A model generated the notes under the pieces. The model made no database searches. It was not told the origin of the DNA and saw only the letters and a list, made by a program, of their open reading frames with translations. The position numbers and the translations under genes were made by a program. Positions 1 to 13,900 of a DNA stretch of 64,000 nt are shown piece by piece (position 1 is the first letter of the stretch; every line of letters begins with the position of its first letter). Source of the stretch: Strigops habroptila (taxonomy: Eukaryota; Chordata; Aves; Psittaciformes; Psittacidae); assembly GCF_004027225.2 (NCBI RefSeq), contig NC_044277.2, forward strand, positions 90,470,283 to 90,534,282. The letters are read 5' to 3'.

Positions 1-52
1 TGAAATCATTGGGAACGTTTCTACATTTATTATAGTGTAGTTTTTTTTTCAG

Positions 53-114
53 GCTGGCATCCTTACAGCAACATTTTATATTGGAGGAAAAAATAGCTGA
101 GCTTTTATCCCTAG
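53..114 (+). other. Candidate coding exon, unconfirmed
   Basis: A strong acceptor (TTTTTTTTTCAG) and a good donor (CTAG|GTAAAG) bound 62 bases. They are open in one frame (LASLQQHF, then EEKIAELLSL), with phase 2 before and phase 1 after. Too short to be convincing alone; no family recognised. Confidence 0.2.
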
Positions 115-2001
115 GTAAAGCCTCTTCCTCAATCACCTTATTTCAAGTAACTACCTAATAAAATTAAACTGAATCTGCATCCCTCATGTGCCATAAAGTG
201 TTGCCTAGGGCTTGAACAGGGCTGTCTCCGTTCAATTAGTCTCTAGAACATTAAAAAGGAAATCCTGAATGTTTGCTGGGTTTTTTCCTGCACAGATTAT
301 AAGTTTCAACACAATTTCCTGTAGCAAAGGTTACAACACCTGCCTTTTGTATGCTGCTTTCTTTGGAATTCACTTCTGCCGTAAGCAGCGTGAGCCTCAG
401 GTCTTGGTGGGTATGTTCCATGTTGTTCTAGTCCCCGACTGCCCAGACTGAGTGTTCAGATGCTTACAGATCTTTCAGTCATTTTCATTGATTGTATCTC
501 TTGTGAAACGGAAGCATCCATGTGCTGCGAGAGGAAGGAAATTCGCTTGGTCAGGGTTGGTGGATGCCAAATCAATGTGTTTGCCTTGCCTTGCGCAGGG
601 ACAGCAGTGGGGATGTTAATTGTGTTGTAATTGGACTTTAGGGTGTTCCTCCTCCTCTTCTGGGACAACCAGAAGGGAACAACCAGACTGTGTAAATCTG
701 TTACACTCCAGTGCTGAGAAGGGGAGGCTGACAGCTACGAATGATCATCTGTCTCTTCTCAGTTCCTCCTGCTCTTAGCTGCCCTGCAGTGTTCTGTCTC
801 TGTGGGAAGGTGGACCTTGTTTGCTAGCTGCTCATTTCAAGCTCGGGCAGAGCCGCTTCATCCCTGGAGAGCTCTTAAGGATGTGCAATATGGAAGGCCA
901 TTGGCAATAGACTGCCGCTGAAGCTGAAGGAGATGGGAAGACAGTAAGCAGCCCAACCTTCTACTCCCAGGCTGAGTTAAATGTTTCATGGGACAATTGA
1001 AAATGTGCTTTCTGTCCCCCCTATAATTGGGGTTTTTATTCCCCCCAGTTCTGTGGCTGTGAGAGCATTACAGCAGATGCAGGATGAAACAAAAAGCACA
1101 ATTGACCCTGTGTTGTCTCCACATATACTTAAGAGATCACATGGGAACATGCACGTATACCATAATTGTGCTTTAGCTATGGCTCCCCTGGCGTTTTATG
1201 CTGCTTCAGACACCTCTGCCATTACTGTTCTGGTCTGTGGAGCAGGACTGCAGAATGCCAGCCACAGGCCTGAGCTAGGCCTTGCCCAAGAGGGCACAGA
1301 CAACATCACTCTTTACTCAGGGGACCAAAGATCCTCTTTGGACTGCTACCTATCAATGTACAGAATTAGAAATTTATGTTTTTTTTAAAGTAGATTTCAT
1401 GTGTCTGTACATGTTTTTCTGGGAATTTTGTTTAGCTTGTCCTCTTGCCACATGCTAAGCCCTGTGTTGATGTTTGTAGCATCCCAGCTATTTGGATGAT
1501 GATTTCTTTTTCCTGTTGGCATATTGCTGCGTAACCCACCAGGCACAATGCTTCATCTTTATCTGCAGCTTAAAAATCTTCTCTGTCTGTGTAGACATGG
1601 AGTGTAGTGACACATCTGCCTGTTACATTCTCACAGTGTAGTCACTTTCACCTCATGCTTTATGCTGGATCTTAGTAATTTATTTTAGCAAATGCAGATG
1701 CTGCACAGGGGAAATGGTTTATTACACTTGGATGTTACTCATGCTGCAACTGGAGTTTTTTGTGCTTAATCTTCAGGAAAAAGGCTACAACTTGTCCTGT
1801 AAATGTACTGCTTCAGAGCAACAGTGCTGTGCAGGGAAAGAGTGGGGAGGAAAGGACAAAAAGAAATGGGTGCTTGATAGTTCCCGAATAGAATTCTTTC
1901 CTCATAGCATGAGGCTCATTTTTTTTACCTGACCATGTTCCTCAACCACAAGGTCTTAATAAGTAAGCACAGAGGGATAAGAAAGATGTAAATTTTTATG
2001 A

Positions 2002-2019
2002 GTGTGTGTGTGTGTGTGT
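2002..2019 (+). repeat. (GT)9 microsatellite
   Basis: Nine uninterrupted GT units. No other feature overlaps. Confidence 0.95.
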
Positions 2020-5000
2020 ATAAATCTGTTGCCATTATACAAGGAAGAGGGTATTTTTTCCTTTATTGCTTTTTGAGGTTTCTTTAATCCTTTGCAAACT
2101 CATGCAGGGATGGACACACACAGACACACTATTGTCAGGTGAGGTATCTACTCCTCTGTCACTGATACTGAGCTTCGTCAAACCTGCCAGTTGCCAACTG
2201 GGCAGCCCTGCTGTCCACGGATTATGACCTGAAGTGTGAAACTAAGAGGTGACATGATTTATATAGAGGAGCTGCAGAAGGGCAGGGAGTGTCTCAAATA
2301 TCAAACTACTGTCCTGGCTGCTTGTTTTTCTTTATTGTAATCAACAACATTTTTATAAGTTGTTATAATTGGTGTAAGCAACCTGTGAATGTTTCCATTC
2401 TGAAAAAGGGAGCATTCAACTCTGAAAAGAATGAAAAGTCATTCTGGAGGGTGGGTGGGATGTCTGGTGGGGGTGTTTTTAATGCTGCTTAGTTTGGCTT
2501 TTCTTTTTATTTTATCTCAGTGTATACTCATGTGAAAATTCTCCCAGTATTCTGGCTCTGGTCTCGACGTGGACCTCGTAAAAATAAATTTGATGTGAAA
2601 GCTAACTGCTTTGTTTTTGCAGGGTCTTAGTACCCCACTCAGCTATCACAGTAAATTTGACAGAACTCTGAACGATTTCTTAATATATAGCTTCAAACAC
2701 AGTTAGAGTAAACTTGTAGTTTCCATTTAAAGAAGATTGTTTCTTTGATCCTTTTCTGCTTCCACTTCAGAAATAATAGCAGATTTACTAGTTGCTCATT
2801 GTGTACTTAACCCTCTTAAACACTGACTTGCTTTGTGAGTACCTACGCAGGGCAGACACAAATATCTTGAGCTGAATGCCTTTCAGTGTGGTGGTTATAA
2901 GGTCCTTTGGTGTTCTGCCTCTAAAGGTGAGCCCTGAGGGAATCTTGTCATCTGTCAAATTTGTGTTTCAGCTTTAGGCTTAGTAGGCTTCAATTCTGGA
3001 GCCAATGCAGTTCAATATACTGAAATTCCTTCTGTATGCATGAATGGGTTTAGTGGTATTTCCAATTAGGAACACTTTGGAATTAAACTAACAGTAATAA
3101 TTGTCCCTCCTGACACTTCTTTCCCATTTGCCAGAATTTATTACCAGTTTGTTACCAATTTCTAAGTGTTTTGATGGAAGCTTTAAATAAAAAGACAACT
3201 ATTTTCCTTAATGGTTTTGCTATATCTCTTTTTTAATACTATCCCTATACAAGGCCGCCAACACTAGAGAGGGTGTCAGCAGAGCTTCCGCCTTAATTTT
3301 GAGCATTTGTGAAGGAAAAAAAAAATCTTCTGGGGCTCTGACTTTCCAGTTTTCCTGTTAGCTCTTTAAAGTATAAACTCTAAAACTCTCAAATTCATTC
3401 AAGTTCATGGAAATCTGCAATTTATTGGACATAAGACTGTACAGGTATTAAGCCAAGCAATTCTATAAAATACGGGGTTGAAAATAATATAGCGTGAACA
3501 GAGCAACAAAATCTCCTTGAATTGTTTCAGAGAAAATCCTCAACCTTAATTCACAGCTTCCTGGTGTACATAATTAGCAGCTTATAACACTTTCAAAATA
3601 ATCGTAAGAACTATGTGGAGTGTTTAGGTTTTTTGGGTTTGTTCCCCCCCCGAGTGCAAAGGTACAACTCTCCCCTCTGATCTGTCTGAAAGACTGTGTG
3701 AACCCCATCACAGAATACAGGCAGAGCCTTACACAATCTCCTGGTTGCAGATGACAGAAATATAATTTCTGCTTATTTCATCAAAGTAAGCATTTGAAGT
3801 ACAGAGCTGCTTAGTAAATGAGAGGCTGAAAGATGTCTGTTGAAGAGAAATTATTTGCCTGTGTGTATGCCTGTGTTCATTACCAATTTTGAGATAAAGC
3901 TGCTGAGGTTGCTGTGACAATGAATGATTGTGTGCTATAGTCGTATGTGCTCAGCTTATGGTTTTTGCACACAAATATGGACAGTGCATGAAATGTATCT
4001 ATTGTTGTTTATTTTCTTAAAAGGTAAAGTCTAATTAGCAGACTTAATTACTTTGCTTCAATTGAAAGCAACAGCAAGGCTTCCAATGTATTGCCTTCAT
4101 TTTATTTTTTTTTCAGTATTCATTACAATGTTTCCTGGCATTCATCAACACTTCTAAATTACTAGGAAGAATGTGATTAATCATTCACATCCTTATGCTT
4201 CCTACTAGACATACACAGATCATTGCAGGCAAGTTGAAGTAAGCCATTTCACATTTTCAAAACATGCTGCAGCTAGTGGAAATTTGGGGTAAGCACCAGT
4301 TTAAACAATCCATCAACAGATTAGAGTACAAAAGGTAACTCAGTGTCTGACTGTAACTGAGGATCTGATGACTAACAGTTGACGAGTTGTCTTTGAGGAA
4401 GGATTTCTTTGTCACTAAGTCAATAAAAATCCAGGGAAGGAGTTTATGGAATTCATTTTGAGTCCAGCCCAAATGTGTCTCAAAGTGACTTGAGAAACCA
4501 GAGTTCAAATGTCAGAAGCCCCACATTCTGAGCCAAACCTCGAGAGCTGACAGTTCTCTGTTTGCATTGGGATTTATTTGGGTTTGCTGGATTAAAACAG
4601 AATTCATATATAAAAAAGTTCTGTTCAGGCCAAAAAGGAACAGTAATCTAAATAGACAAGTTCAAACTACAAAGATCAGACTTTTCAGCTTTGTTCTGCA
4701 AATATGGAACATTTGGAAAGCATTGCGTAAACTGAACTTCTGCCAGGTTTTCTGAAATAGTTACCATCTAATTTGTCTGCATTATATTTACTTGGTAAAA
4801 ATGCATATTGCTCTGTTTTTGGAAGTGAGATCTTACCCATGAGCTGCAACCTGTAGGGTTAGAAAATATCTTCTCAAATAGTTTGTCAGCAAAAGTTTAA
4901 ATCAGCCCCTGTCCCTATCCACCCATGCCGCTCAGAAAACTCACATCACCACTGGAATGAACGAAAGCACTCCTGGCAGTCAGAGAACAGCAGCTAAATG

Positions 5001-6191
5001 CATTTAATATGCTGCCCCACGGGGAGGGGAAGGAACAATCTGGCCAAGAGCTGAGTGCAAGTACATAGCCTGATTTCTTCTGAAAGAATGAAACGATCCT
5101 TTTATGTCCTTGTAGGAAAGCTTTCTATTCTCCCTCTGCAGCCGCCTTTGGTAGAAAACTGTTCTTCAAAAGAGCATAGTGCAGCATCATGCTTCAGCCT
5201 CCAAGATTCACACCTGTAGCTGTAGGAAATGTAAGTATTTTTGAGTTCTCGCTTAGATGAACAATAAAAATAAAAGCCCACTAGCTTAAAAAAAAAAAAA
5301 CAACCACCTTCTAGCATTGTCACTTAAACGTAATCATTGTTATTAAAGTTATCTCACCAGTTTTACCGCATTTCACCCTAGATTCTGTGCTAAAATGAAC
5401 ATAGATTTGCCTCAGCAAAGGCTTCCAACTGTGAATGTAAGCCACAAAGGGGTTCTTTTAAGTTGGATATGAGCTTCCCCCCACCCCTGAAGGAAAGAAA
5501 ACAAGTTTTGGAAGCCTGGTTTCTGGTTTGAAACATCAGTAATGTGAAGTCTCTTCAATGTTTGTGCTAAATGATTTTTTTTGAGCCACTACAACTTAAA
5601 TGAAGGGATATAGTTGCTAAATACTTACTGAAGACCTGTTTTCTCAGTTAAATGTATGAATTGACCTTGACACATATGGAGTAACTATACCATCAGCTAT
5701 TTTTTTTGGTCTGACTAGCCCCTTCTTTTTATTAATGCTTAACTATACAAAGTCATGAGGTCTTGGAGGGGTAGAACTTGATGTTGTAATGGAAGTAGAA
5801 GCAACAAGAAGAGGGAGAGTGTCTGTCTTCGCCTTGGAATTGACTGATGTGGGAAGTATTCGAGCCTCCTTCAGGCTATGGTGCTTCGACTCAGCTTGTT
5901 GAGGGCATTTGGCCAAAGACTGTCTCACACCTGTGTTGGTGAAGGCCAGCCATGGAGGCTTGCCAGGGGAATGACAGGACATGTCAGTTCCTTGTTTAAT
6001 CCTGTTATAGCCCAAGTACATTATTTTTCTTAATCTGCACCTTTTAGAGTTAAATGTTGTTTCTTTATATACCTGGTAATAAAGTTAAGTGTTTTAAGCG
6101 CTGTAAGAGTCCTAGAAGTAGATCCAAGTGAATCTCCATATGGGGGAATTCCGAGGAATTGGGTCCTGTAAGCTTTTAAAAAGGCAAGGGT

Positions 6192-6223
6192 AAAAAAAAA
6201 AAAGAAAAAAAAAAATTAAAAAA
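6192..6223 (+). repeat. A-rich tract
   Basis: About 32 bases that are almost all A, broken by one G and two T. No recognisable retroposon body lies upstream, so I do not read it as a retroposon tail. Confidence 0.9.
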
Positions 6224-7845
6224 TGGGAATATAATCACTAAATCGCTGTGCTGGCCACTATTCCTGTCCATGGAGGAATGGCTATTGCAGGAGGGCTGCC
6301 TATCAGACAGAATGAGCCTGTAATCTGTTTGTAGTGGCAAATTCCATGTTTGGCTCATTGCAATACCTCAGTCTGGGTTAATTATAGAGTTTGAGGGGAA
6401 AAAAGGCAGGAATGAAAGCCTCTCAGAAAACCGAACTCAAAGGAAAGCCAAGTGCAATTCAGTACCTTTTCTTCTGTCTGATGCTTCAGCTGCCGAAAGC
6501 ACCGCACCCTTATTCACACAGACAGTGCAGCGTGTGTAAGGTCCTGTCATAAGAATTTGGTGAAGCAGCCTATTGTCGGATGAAGTTCTGTGTTGGGTAC
6601 ACTTCTGGGTTATAAACACTGTTGTGAGATGTTCCAGCGTTACTTCTTTTCAGATCACTCCGATACTGATGCATTCCCTTGCATGTTTGCTGTTTGTGAC
6701 CTATTTTTGATGAGTTTCACATCTGCTCTAGCAGTTCTTTGACAACCAGAAAACAGAGCTGTTTACTGAGTTCACAGCTGCTGCTAATATCAGTGCAACT
6801 AGCCAGAAATGACTGTTTTCTTGGTTAGCTCATTGTGTTGAATGAACCTCTCTACAGGGTTTGTTGCAAGTTTTGTTTCAACTGGAACGCTATCAAAAGT
6901 TCCCACATCTGTGAAATTCTCATACTTCAGCCTTCCTAGAAACCTAGAAACATATGCACCCTCACTAATTCCAGTAACTTTCTTATATTTCCCATGGCTT
7001 AACTACATCAGCTTTTCGCAGATAGTGAAAACATGACAGCCTGTTACAAATGGGACAAAATTCCTGCTGTCATTAGTTAATACTAATGCCACTGACAGCT
7101 TTGCACTTGAAGTCTTTAAGGAAATGAATCTTTGAGTCTAGTTTAGGGACACCATTACGTAACATTTTATATTGCAATGTTTTAGTAGGGTAACTGAATT
7201 ATCTTATTTTTCACATTCTTTTTTTATAAAGATGAGGTTTTAATGGGTGGGAATGTAAATTAATTGTGCAGTAATACGTGTTTCCTTGCATCACGTTCAG
7301 TGTTCCCTGGGATTGGCTTGCTCATGGTGCATTGTTTCTTGGTGAGGCTGTGTCCTTTAAGGCTGAATTCCTACCTGTGCTGTGGTCGGAGTGTTTCTGG
7401 GCAGTTTGGTACTCTTGCACTCTATTACTTTGTGGATTAGTTACTCTTGTAACACTCGTTCCTACTAATCAGAGAGGTTATTGGATCTTCGTGGTTTAGG
7501 TGGAAGAAGTTGCAGTTGTGTGGAGTCTGGATACTGTTTGGTTTTGTTAGTTTTGCAGTTAGGCATTGATTAATAGCATAGTATTGTACATAGTCTGTGC
7601 TTCTGGAAGCGAAAGAGAGGTCCCAGGCTTTGTGAAATGGTTAGCCTGGGGACACACTGCTTCAGTTCCAGCTGTATGGGCCCATGTCTGAAGGCTACCC
7701 TTCCTGATTTTGAAATACTGTTCAGAGTTGTTATTGATATGAGCACTTAGGAAACTGTTTTTAACAATTGTATTTTCTGCACCCTGTCTTAGACCTCAAA
7801 AACCCTTCAGTCCTTTCTCTATGGCATGAATGTTACAGGTTAACT

Positions 7846-7975
7846 GTGATCTGAATTACAGATGTGGAAACAAAGGCACAAAGGGTATAAAAGATTTGTT
7901 GGAGTCATTTCAGTGCATCAGAGACAAAATTAGGCAAAAAGATTTCTGACTCCCACCTGTGTCCTACTCTTCCAG
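7846..7975 (+). mobile_element. MIR-like SINE fossil
   Basis: The stretch ATTACAGATGTGGAAAC is followed by AAAGGCACAAAGGGTATAA, then a diverged middle, then TTTCTGACTCCCACCTGTG. This follows the order of the MIR core and 3' half: a TTTTACAGATGAGGAAACTGAGGCACAG-type block, a gap, then a GACTCC-type tail. Divergence is high, as expected for a SINE that stopped moving early in amniote history. MIR family membership is inferred from pattern memory. Confidence 0.6.
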
Positions 7976-10900
7976 CAATTTTCATGCTTCATTCAATTTG
8001 GGAACTTTTGCTGTCATGGTATCTCACAGGTAGCTTTCATTTCTTAATGGTTTTGAAGATTGATTTTCACGACTATCACCACCCCCGGTTCATTTCCAGT
8101 TGTTAATGAAGCATATCTTGAATTCTCTTTGGTCCACTGTGAAACTTGTGATGGTGACTCTAAAGTACTTTCAGATCCCTACCTGCTTATTCTTAGAGAA
8201 TGACAGAAAATGTGCTGACCAGCCTTTGCTCTCATTTTGTCAGCTACAGCCAACAGGAACATGTCTGCAAGGATGGAAACTCCATGGCCTCTCTGAGGAA
8301 CCTGTGGCAGTGTCTTTATCACCCTTACAGTAGATGTTTTTTCTTAAATGGACACTTAAATTGAGTTCCTTGCATTTTAATCTGTGCCCACCGCAATTGG
8401 AGAGGAAGAGGCAGCTGTATAGCAAATTTGGGAGGAAGAAAACATTAGACTACAATAAACCAGGGAATTTGGTAGCAAAAATGCCGAATTTCCATGGCAC
8501 AGTACAAATCAGCAGATTCTACAGTCTGGAAGAGGGGAATCCTTCCAGCCCTAACTGAGATAGATGAGGTAGTTCACACCTTTCAGAACTGCAACTTAAG
8601 CCTGAAAATGAGAGAGCGTGTGCTATGTCAGCATATGCTCAGTGCATGTTCTCAACTTTATCTGTACATGTGAGTGCAAGAAAATTCCTTTCTTTCAGAG
8701 GCATGCTGGGTTTCTCCAGCACAATTCTGTGGTGATGAGTGAATTCCACAGGAAAGCTTTACAGCCACAGAACATATAAAGTCTGGAACATGGATAAACT
8801 GGTTAGGATAAAATAGAAACCAGCAAAAACCTCTGCCAAAATCTGAAGTGAAATGAATAGAGGTTCAAAAAAAGTTCATTCAGTACGCCTGGCTCCTTGT
8901 TTCCATCATTTAGGAATAATTACATTTTTGTCACCAACAATTGTTTTTAAATGTCAATAGAAACCAGACAAGTAGATTTGTAAACCCAGCCCTGTCATAT
9001 TGAATGTATTAGGTTTTCCAATAACAGTCTCTTTTAAGTAAGGTTGAGGAAGCACTAAAAGCTCAGTAACTCTGGAGTGTGAGGAAGCTATTGAAATAGC
9101 TTGTTAGGCTTTATGACAAGCAGGCTGAAATATAATAGGCCTGTAGCTTTGTGAAGGAGCCAGCAAGCCGTGGTTGAAGAGAGGACAGTACCCAAGAGTT
9201 TGAAGGCCAGATGATTTGTGCAAAGGGGATGTTGGAAGGTTCAAGGCAAAATAAACAAATGGGGCTACCCACAGGGCCTGTGCTAAGCTGAGACCAAAAT
9301 GCTTCCTTAGCATGGTTTCTAAACATATGTTAGTTTGCCTAACCAAAGAAGGCATTTTCTGTTAGTGTTTCTTCCTGTCCATACTCAGGCCAAGGAGCCA
9401 TTTGCTGTTAACTAATTCACCACTTTTGTTCTGACCTAACCTTTCCTTACCCTTTTGCCTAGTCTCATTAGGTCCCTCAGCAGTTCAGAATAAGCCAACT
9501 CACTCCAGTCCTACCACATATTCCTATCTGAGTCAGGGAGGACACAGAGCCTTTGTGTAACCCCACTATCATGAAGAAATTTCACTGTCTGTAAACAATA
9601 CCAAATGGCAGTCAACAGAACATGCAAGAAACTTACAGTAAGAAGGGAAAGAAGCTTTGTCTCCAGCGTCCTAGGGAAAACTGGTCTGATCTGCCTACTT
9701 CGTTATAACAGATAATGCCCAGTTAGAAGAACGAAAAGAAATTCCATCATTTAGAACCAGAACAAAACTAAGTGGTAACGTCTCTATCTGGAATGCAGAT
9801 AACCTGGCAGATATTTGCTATCTAACCTGCATTCTTCCAAAGTCACGTACTTTGGGGTTTAAAGAACCATCCCACGCAGCAGCGCATGGCCACAGTACAA
9901 AACGGGGACAAAATTCTTGATTCTGTGTTTATATATACCACATCTCTTTGGATGCTAGACTTTTACTGAGTGCCTTAGCTAGAATCTTGTTGGGCTGCTT
10001 CGTGGTATGCTAATGCACCAGGTGAAAGTCCCAACTTTAGAAACCAGCATTGCTGAACTTGAAAAGCATGATCTTCTCCTGTCTCATGGCTCAGGAATTC
10101 ATATTCTGCTACTGCCCTACTCACTGACTTTTTTTGTAGCTGCGGTTGTTATGGTAAGTTGAAGAATTCTGTGAAAATCTAGAACTATCCTTATCTTTTC
10201 ACAATTTATTTCCTAGGCCGCCTTTGAGAATTGTACTGGAGTGATAACAAAATAATCTCAGAAGAGTATCTTATTTGCTGATTGTGTTGTAATGGTTGTA
10301 TGCCCATTAGAAAACACATATTCCTCATCTTAGTATTATTCTCCTGGAATAGACATTGGAGTCAGGGAAAATTGCATAGCTAACCTTGGCAGTATCCAAT
10401 GTGTCTAGCAGATGCCAAGTAGTGTGTTCTGTAATAAATCATCTCTAGCTAAATCTTTGCTAATGTAGCAAGTAAAGTATATGAATATGTTATTTTAGCA
10501 AATGCATGCTGTCAGAACCTAATTCTGGTTTTCTAGCCTCTAAAAATGCAGGTGGTGCATATTAGTGCTGAAGTGAATGGTTTGAGGAGGAAAAATTTAG
10601 CTGAAAGTATCCTAAATTCAGGTTACATGATATAGATACTTAAACCACTGCTATATAGAACAGTTTGGGTTGTAGGGGACCTTTAAAGGTGGGACATTTT
10701 TCTTTTTTTTTTAACCACTCATCTGCAGATGTTTCTTCCTCTTTTTACTGCCTCTTGTTTGTGGGGAGCATGGCGTTTTGAAAAATTGAGAAAGCAACTT
10801 GTAGTTTTGTAGAACTTTCACTAGCTCTGTTTGGTGTGTAATCTGCAACCTTAAAGACAGAGATAAAAAGAGAACATTTCCAGGAGATAATGTGGCTTAG

Positions 10901-13900
10901 ATTAATCACTCTTGCTGCATGTATTCGAGTCAGTTACTCAGAGGAAATCCAAAATGTTTTAACTGTTTATAGTACCTAAATACAGTATTAGTAAAGCATT
11001 GATCTCCAAAACTTGGAAAACTATTTATCTTAGCAGGATTAAATGAGTTCATTTATTTTCTTTAAAGGAAACAGCACAAGTATTCTGGCCCTTTTCAAGG
11101 TGAAATTCTTTCTCTATAAAAAGAAAGAAAATGGATGCAGTTAATACTAAAGTAATGTTCTACATTTGCTGGGCAGTGATTTGTTAATTTTTCACACTGA
11201 TAAATGTTGAGGTAAAATGATTTATCTGTGTCCAGTTTCTTTTTCTTTTTTTTTTTAGGGATATTCAACAGCGAAAAATGAATTGGGAAGGACTAAAGAA
11301 AGAGTGAGGGGTGGAGGGGGGAGATGGGAGACAAAATTAAATGAACTTTAAGGTCAGTGTCATAAAGATACCAACCTAATCTGGTTATTGCCTGCCCTCT
11401 GGAGAGGGGAAAAATCTTACACAACCACATTAAAGTTGAGAAAAATGAGAAGCTGAAAAGAAGAGGAAATTGTATTACTCTCTGAGGTAGATTATATTGT
11501 ATGGTTAACAAATGATGGTCACTTACATTCCTTTACAAAAAAAAAAAAAGACCCTGAACACATTGAAGTCATGTAACTGAACAAGAAAAGTCAACTATAA
11601 AAAATCTTGTACTACATCCAAGAAAGTGAGGTGGAATATCACTTAATAGAGAACTGGTTTATTTTTCATAGGAAACCAGAGGCTCTCCACTAAGAGAAAT
11701 CCATTATTTCTAGGTTTGGAAGGGTCTGTTCTGTATCCTAACAATTACTCAGTAATCTTTTTATGTTGATGGCATTGTGAAATGTAAATAGCGCCACACC
11801 ATCCGTTTTCACTGACTCTGCAGCTTCACTTTCTTGAGCACCCAAGGTTATTTCTAGGCTGACATGCAGTTCAGCAAAGAGAAATTCTTAGGGAAGTGAA
11901 GAGCGAGGTTCCCTCTCTTCCATGCTAGATGTCCTGGATGGCTCACCTGAGCCACAGGGCTGTGAGGAACACAGGGTACAGGCACTGCTTTGATGCCAAG
12001 TCTGAGTCTGTCTTGCTGGCTCATGGCCTGGTGGCTCAGTCTGTGTCTTCCCTGCTATTAGTCAGTACCTGGATGTTTTCTCTTGGAGGATGGGTGTTAG
12101 TGGTGCTGAGCCGGGGTTGGAAAACTGAAGAATCGAGGGAGTGCACTTTCACCTGATTTTTGTCATGGTGGCCAAGTTCAAAGGGACCTTGCTTAGCTCC
12201 CTTTTTTCTAGGGAAAACTGGCTTTTTTTTTTTTTCCCTTGAGAGCCAAGCTTTATGTAAAGCCTCTATCCTCTTGCTTTATTCAGAAAGCACAAGATGT
12301 ATTTTGATTGATTCACACTGAAGTGCCCACACTGAAAACATTTCCAGAGTAACACAGCATGAAAGAAGTACAAAATTAAAGTCCTTCAGTGTAAAAGTAT
12401 ACATGACATGAAGGATATTTCTGCAACTTTTGATAACCGGGTTGCTCTTCAACTACTTCTACTTCAAATCTATTCTGGGAAACTTTTTCAGTAAATGACC
12501 GCTATTGGATCCCTCAGTTTCTTTGCTGGGAAGAATGGCCAGCAACATTTTTATAAGTTACTATCTCATGGTTGAAATGTGCTTACCAACAGCACGTAAA
12601 TTACTTGTCTGTTGCAAAGTAAAATAGGTGCATTGAAATGAATGATTGTTCATGTGCCTAATACACTATTTTGTTTTTCACCTGTGCTTGGACTTCAAAT
12701 GCACAACTGTACAAGGTGCTAATTTTGTCACATTCATTTGTGAAGTAGCATGTACATTTCTGGTATTTACCTTAAATTTTATGTATAATATTTAGTGTAC
12801 CTGTTTGCCTTAATTATTAGAGGGGCAGGGCAAGAGGTATAATGGACTTAGTAGCACAGTTGCTAACTGCTTTGGTTGGATGCATTGATGGAACAATAAT
12901 ACTGTTGGGTTTCTTGAAAGTGTTTTTGATGCAAAATGCTTGAGAATTATTAAATAGAAATGTTACTGTACAAGACACATCATCTTTACTTAAGCCTGAT
13001 ATGAAGAGAAACGAGTTACTTTCTGCACTGCTTTGAAATGCAAGAACTTAAAATACAGGCATTGGTTTACTTTGCCTTTTGTTAGACTGAGAGCTTTAGA
13101 AATGTGCAGAGCAGAGAACACAGACTTTTTTTTTTTTTTGTTTCTTTTAACAACTGAGGGTTTAGAGCGACTGCCAACGCAGGAGGAAATACCATTAGAT
13201 AGGTACTAGAAAAGCCAATATTCCACATCATTCGTGCAGACAACTAACATTTGAAACTTGCACGAACTGCTTCCACTTAAAAGCTGTCAGTCACATTGGT
13301 TATAAAAAGCCCAGAGCACTTAGGGACTGTCAATCACTTCCTAGAAGAGATAGCTGACATCTTAACATTTACTTTGCCAGTATTTACCAAATGCAGCAAA
13401 CCAAAGGGTGAAAATGCAAATGAAAACACACATTCTCACTGATCATATAATACAAGGGAAACATTTGGATCAGGTATTGTAGCTGCTCACCTAGGAGCCT
13501 CCAATCCTGAGAAGATTTTTCTCTCTTGAACTATGAATAGAACTGTTGCAGGCTGGTTCCACTGTGGTGCAAGAAAAAGGCTTTTGCAGACAGTGTCTGC
13601 GGGGAGTTTTTATGGAGTCATCAGGTGAGGAAATAGGTTGACTCTGGCAGGTTATGGGTAGGGGAGTAGCAAGAAATGTGCAGAGGACTTGAGAAAGGCA
13701 CATAAAGGGCATCTACCTTCCTTTTTTTTCTAATAGTAATAGGGATGTGGGTGTTGTAATTATTAGACTGATGACATATTCTCATGTAAGAAGGGGATTG
13801 GTAAGGAAAGGAATGGGAGGAACCAGTTAACTCAAATACACCTTCTGCTCTTTTTTTGTATGTTTCTAGAGTTATTGCTCTGAGAACCGATGCTTTAGAT

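Larger units (their letters stand above)
115..7845. other. Non-coding sequence, nothing recognised
   Basis: Unique AT-rich sequence. Beyond the (GT)9 and A-rich tracts it contains only short open frames (longest 135 codons at 981-1388) with no recognisable protein. Two splice-flanked segments at 5116-5230 and 5382-5436 are discussed as a finding. No promoter-like CpG island. Confidence 0.7.

Noticed and set aside
1049..1388. Acceptor TTTTATTCCCCCCAG leading into a 135-codon open frame (981-1388).
   Set aside because: No usable donor, the phase does not fit the segment at 53-114, and the protein is not recognisable.
10140..10153. 14-base microexon-like segment between TTTTTTTGTAG and GTAAGTTG.
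   Set aside because: Too short to test, and it would break the frame of the neighbouring candidates.
2345..12562. Shared 17-mer CAACATTTTTATAAGTT near 2345 and 12543.
   Set aside because: AT-rich, and within reach of chance for 64 kb; no similarity in the flanks.
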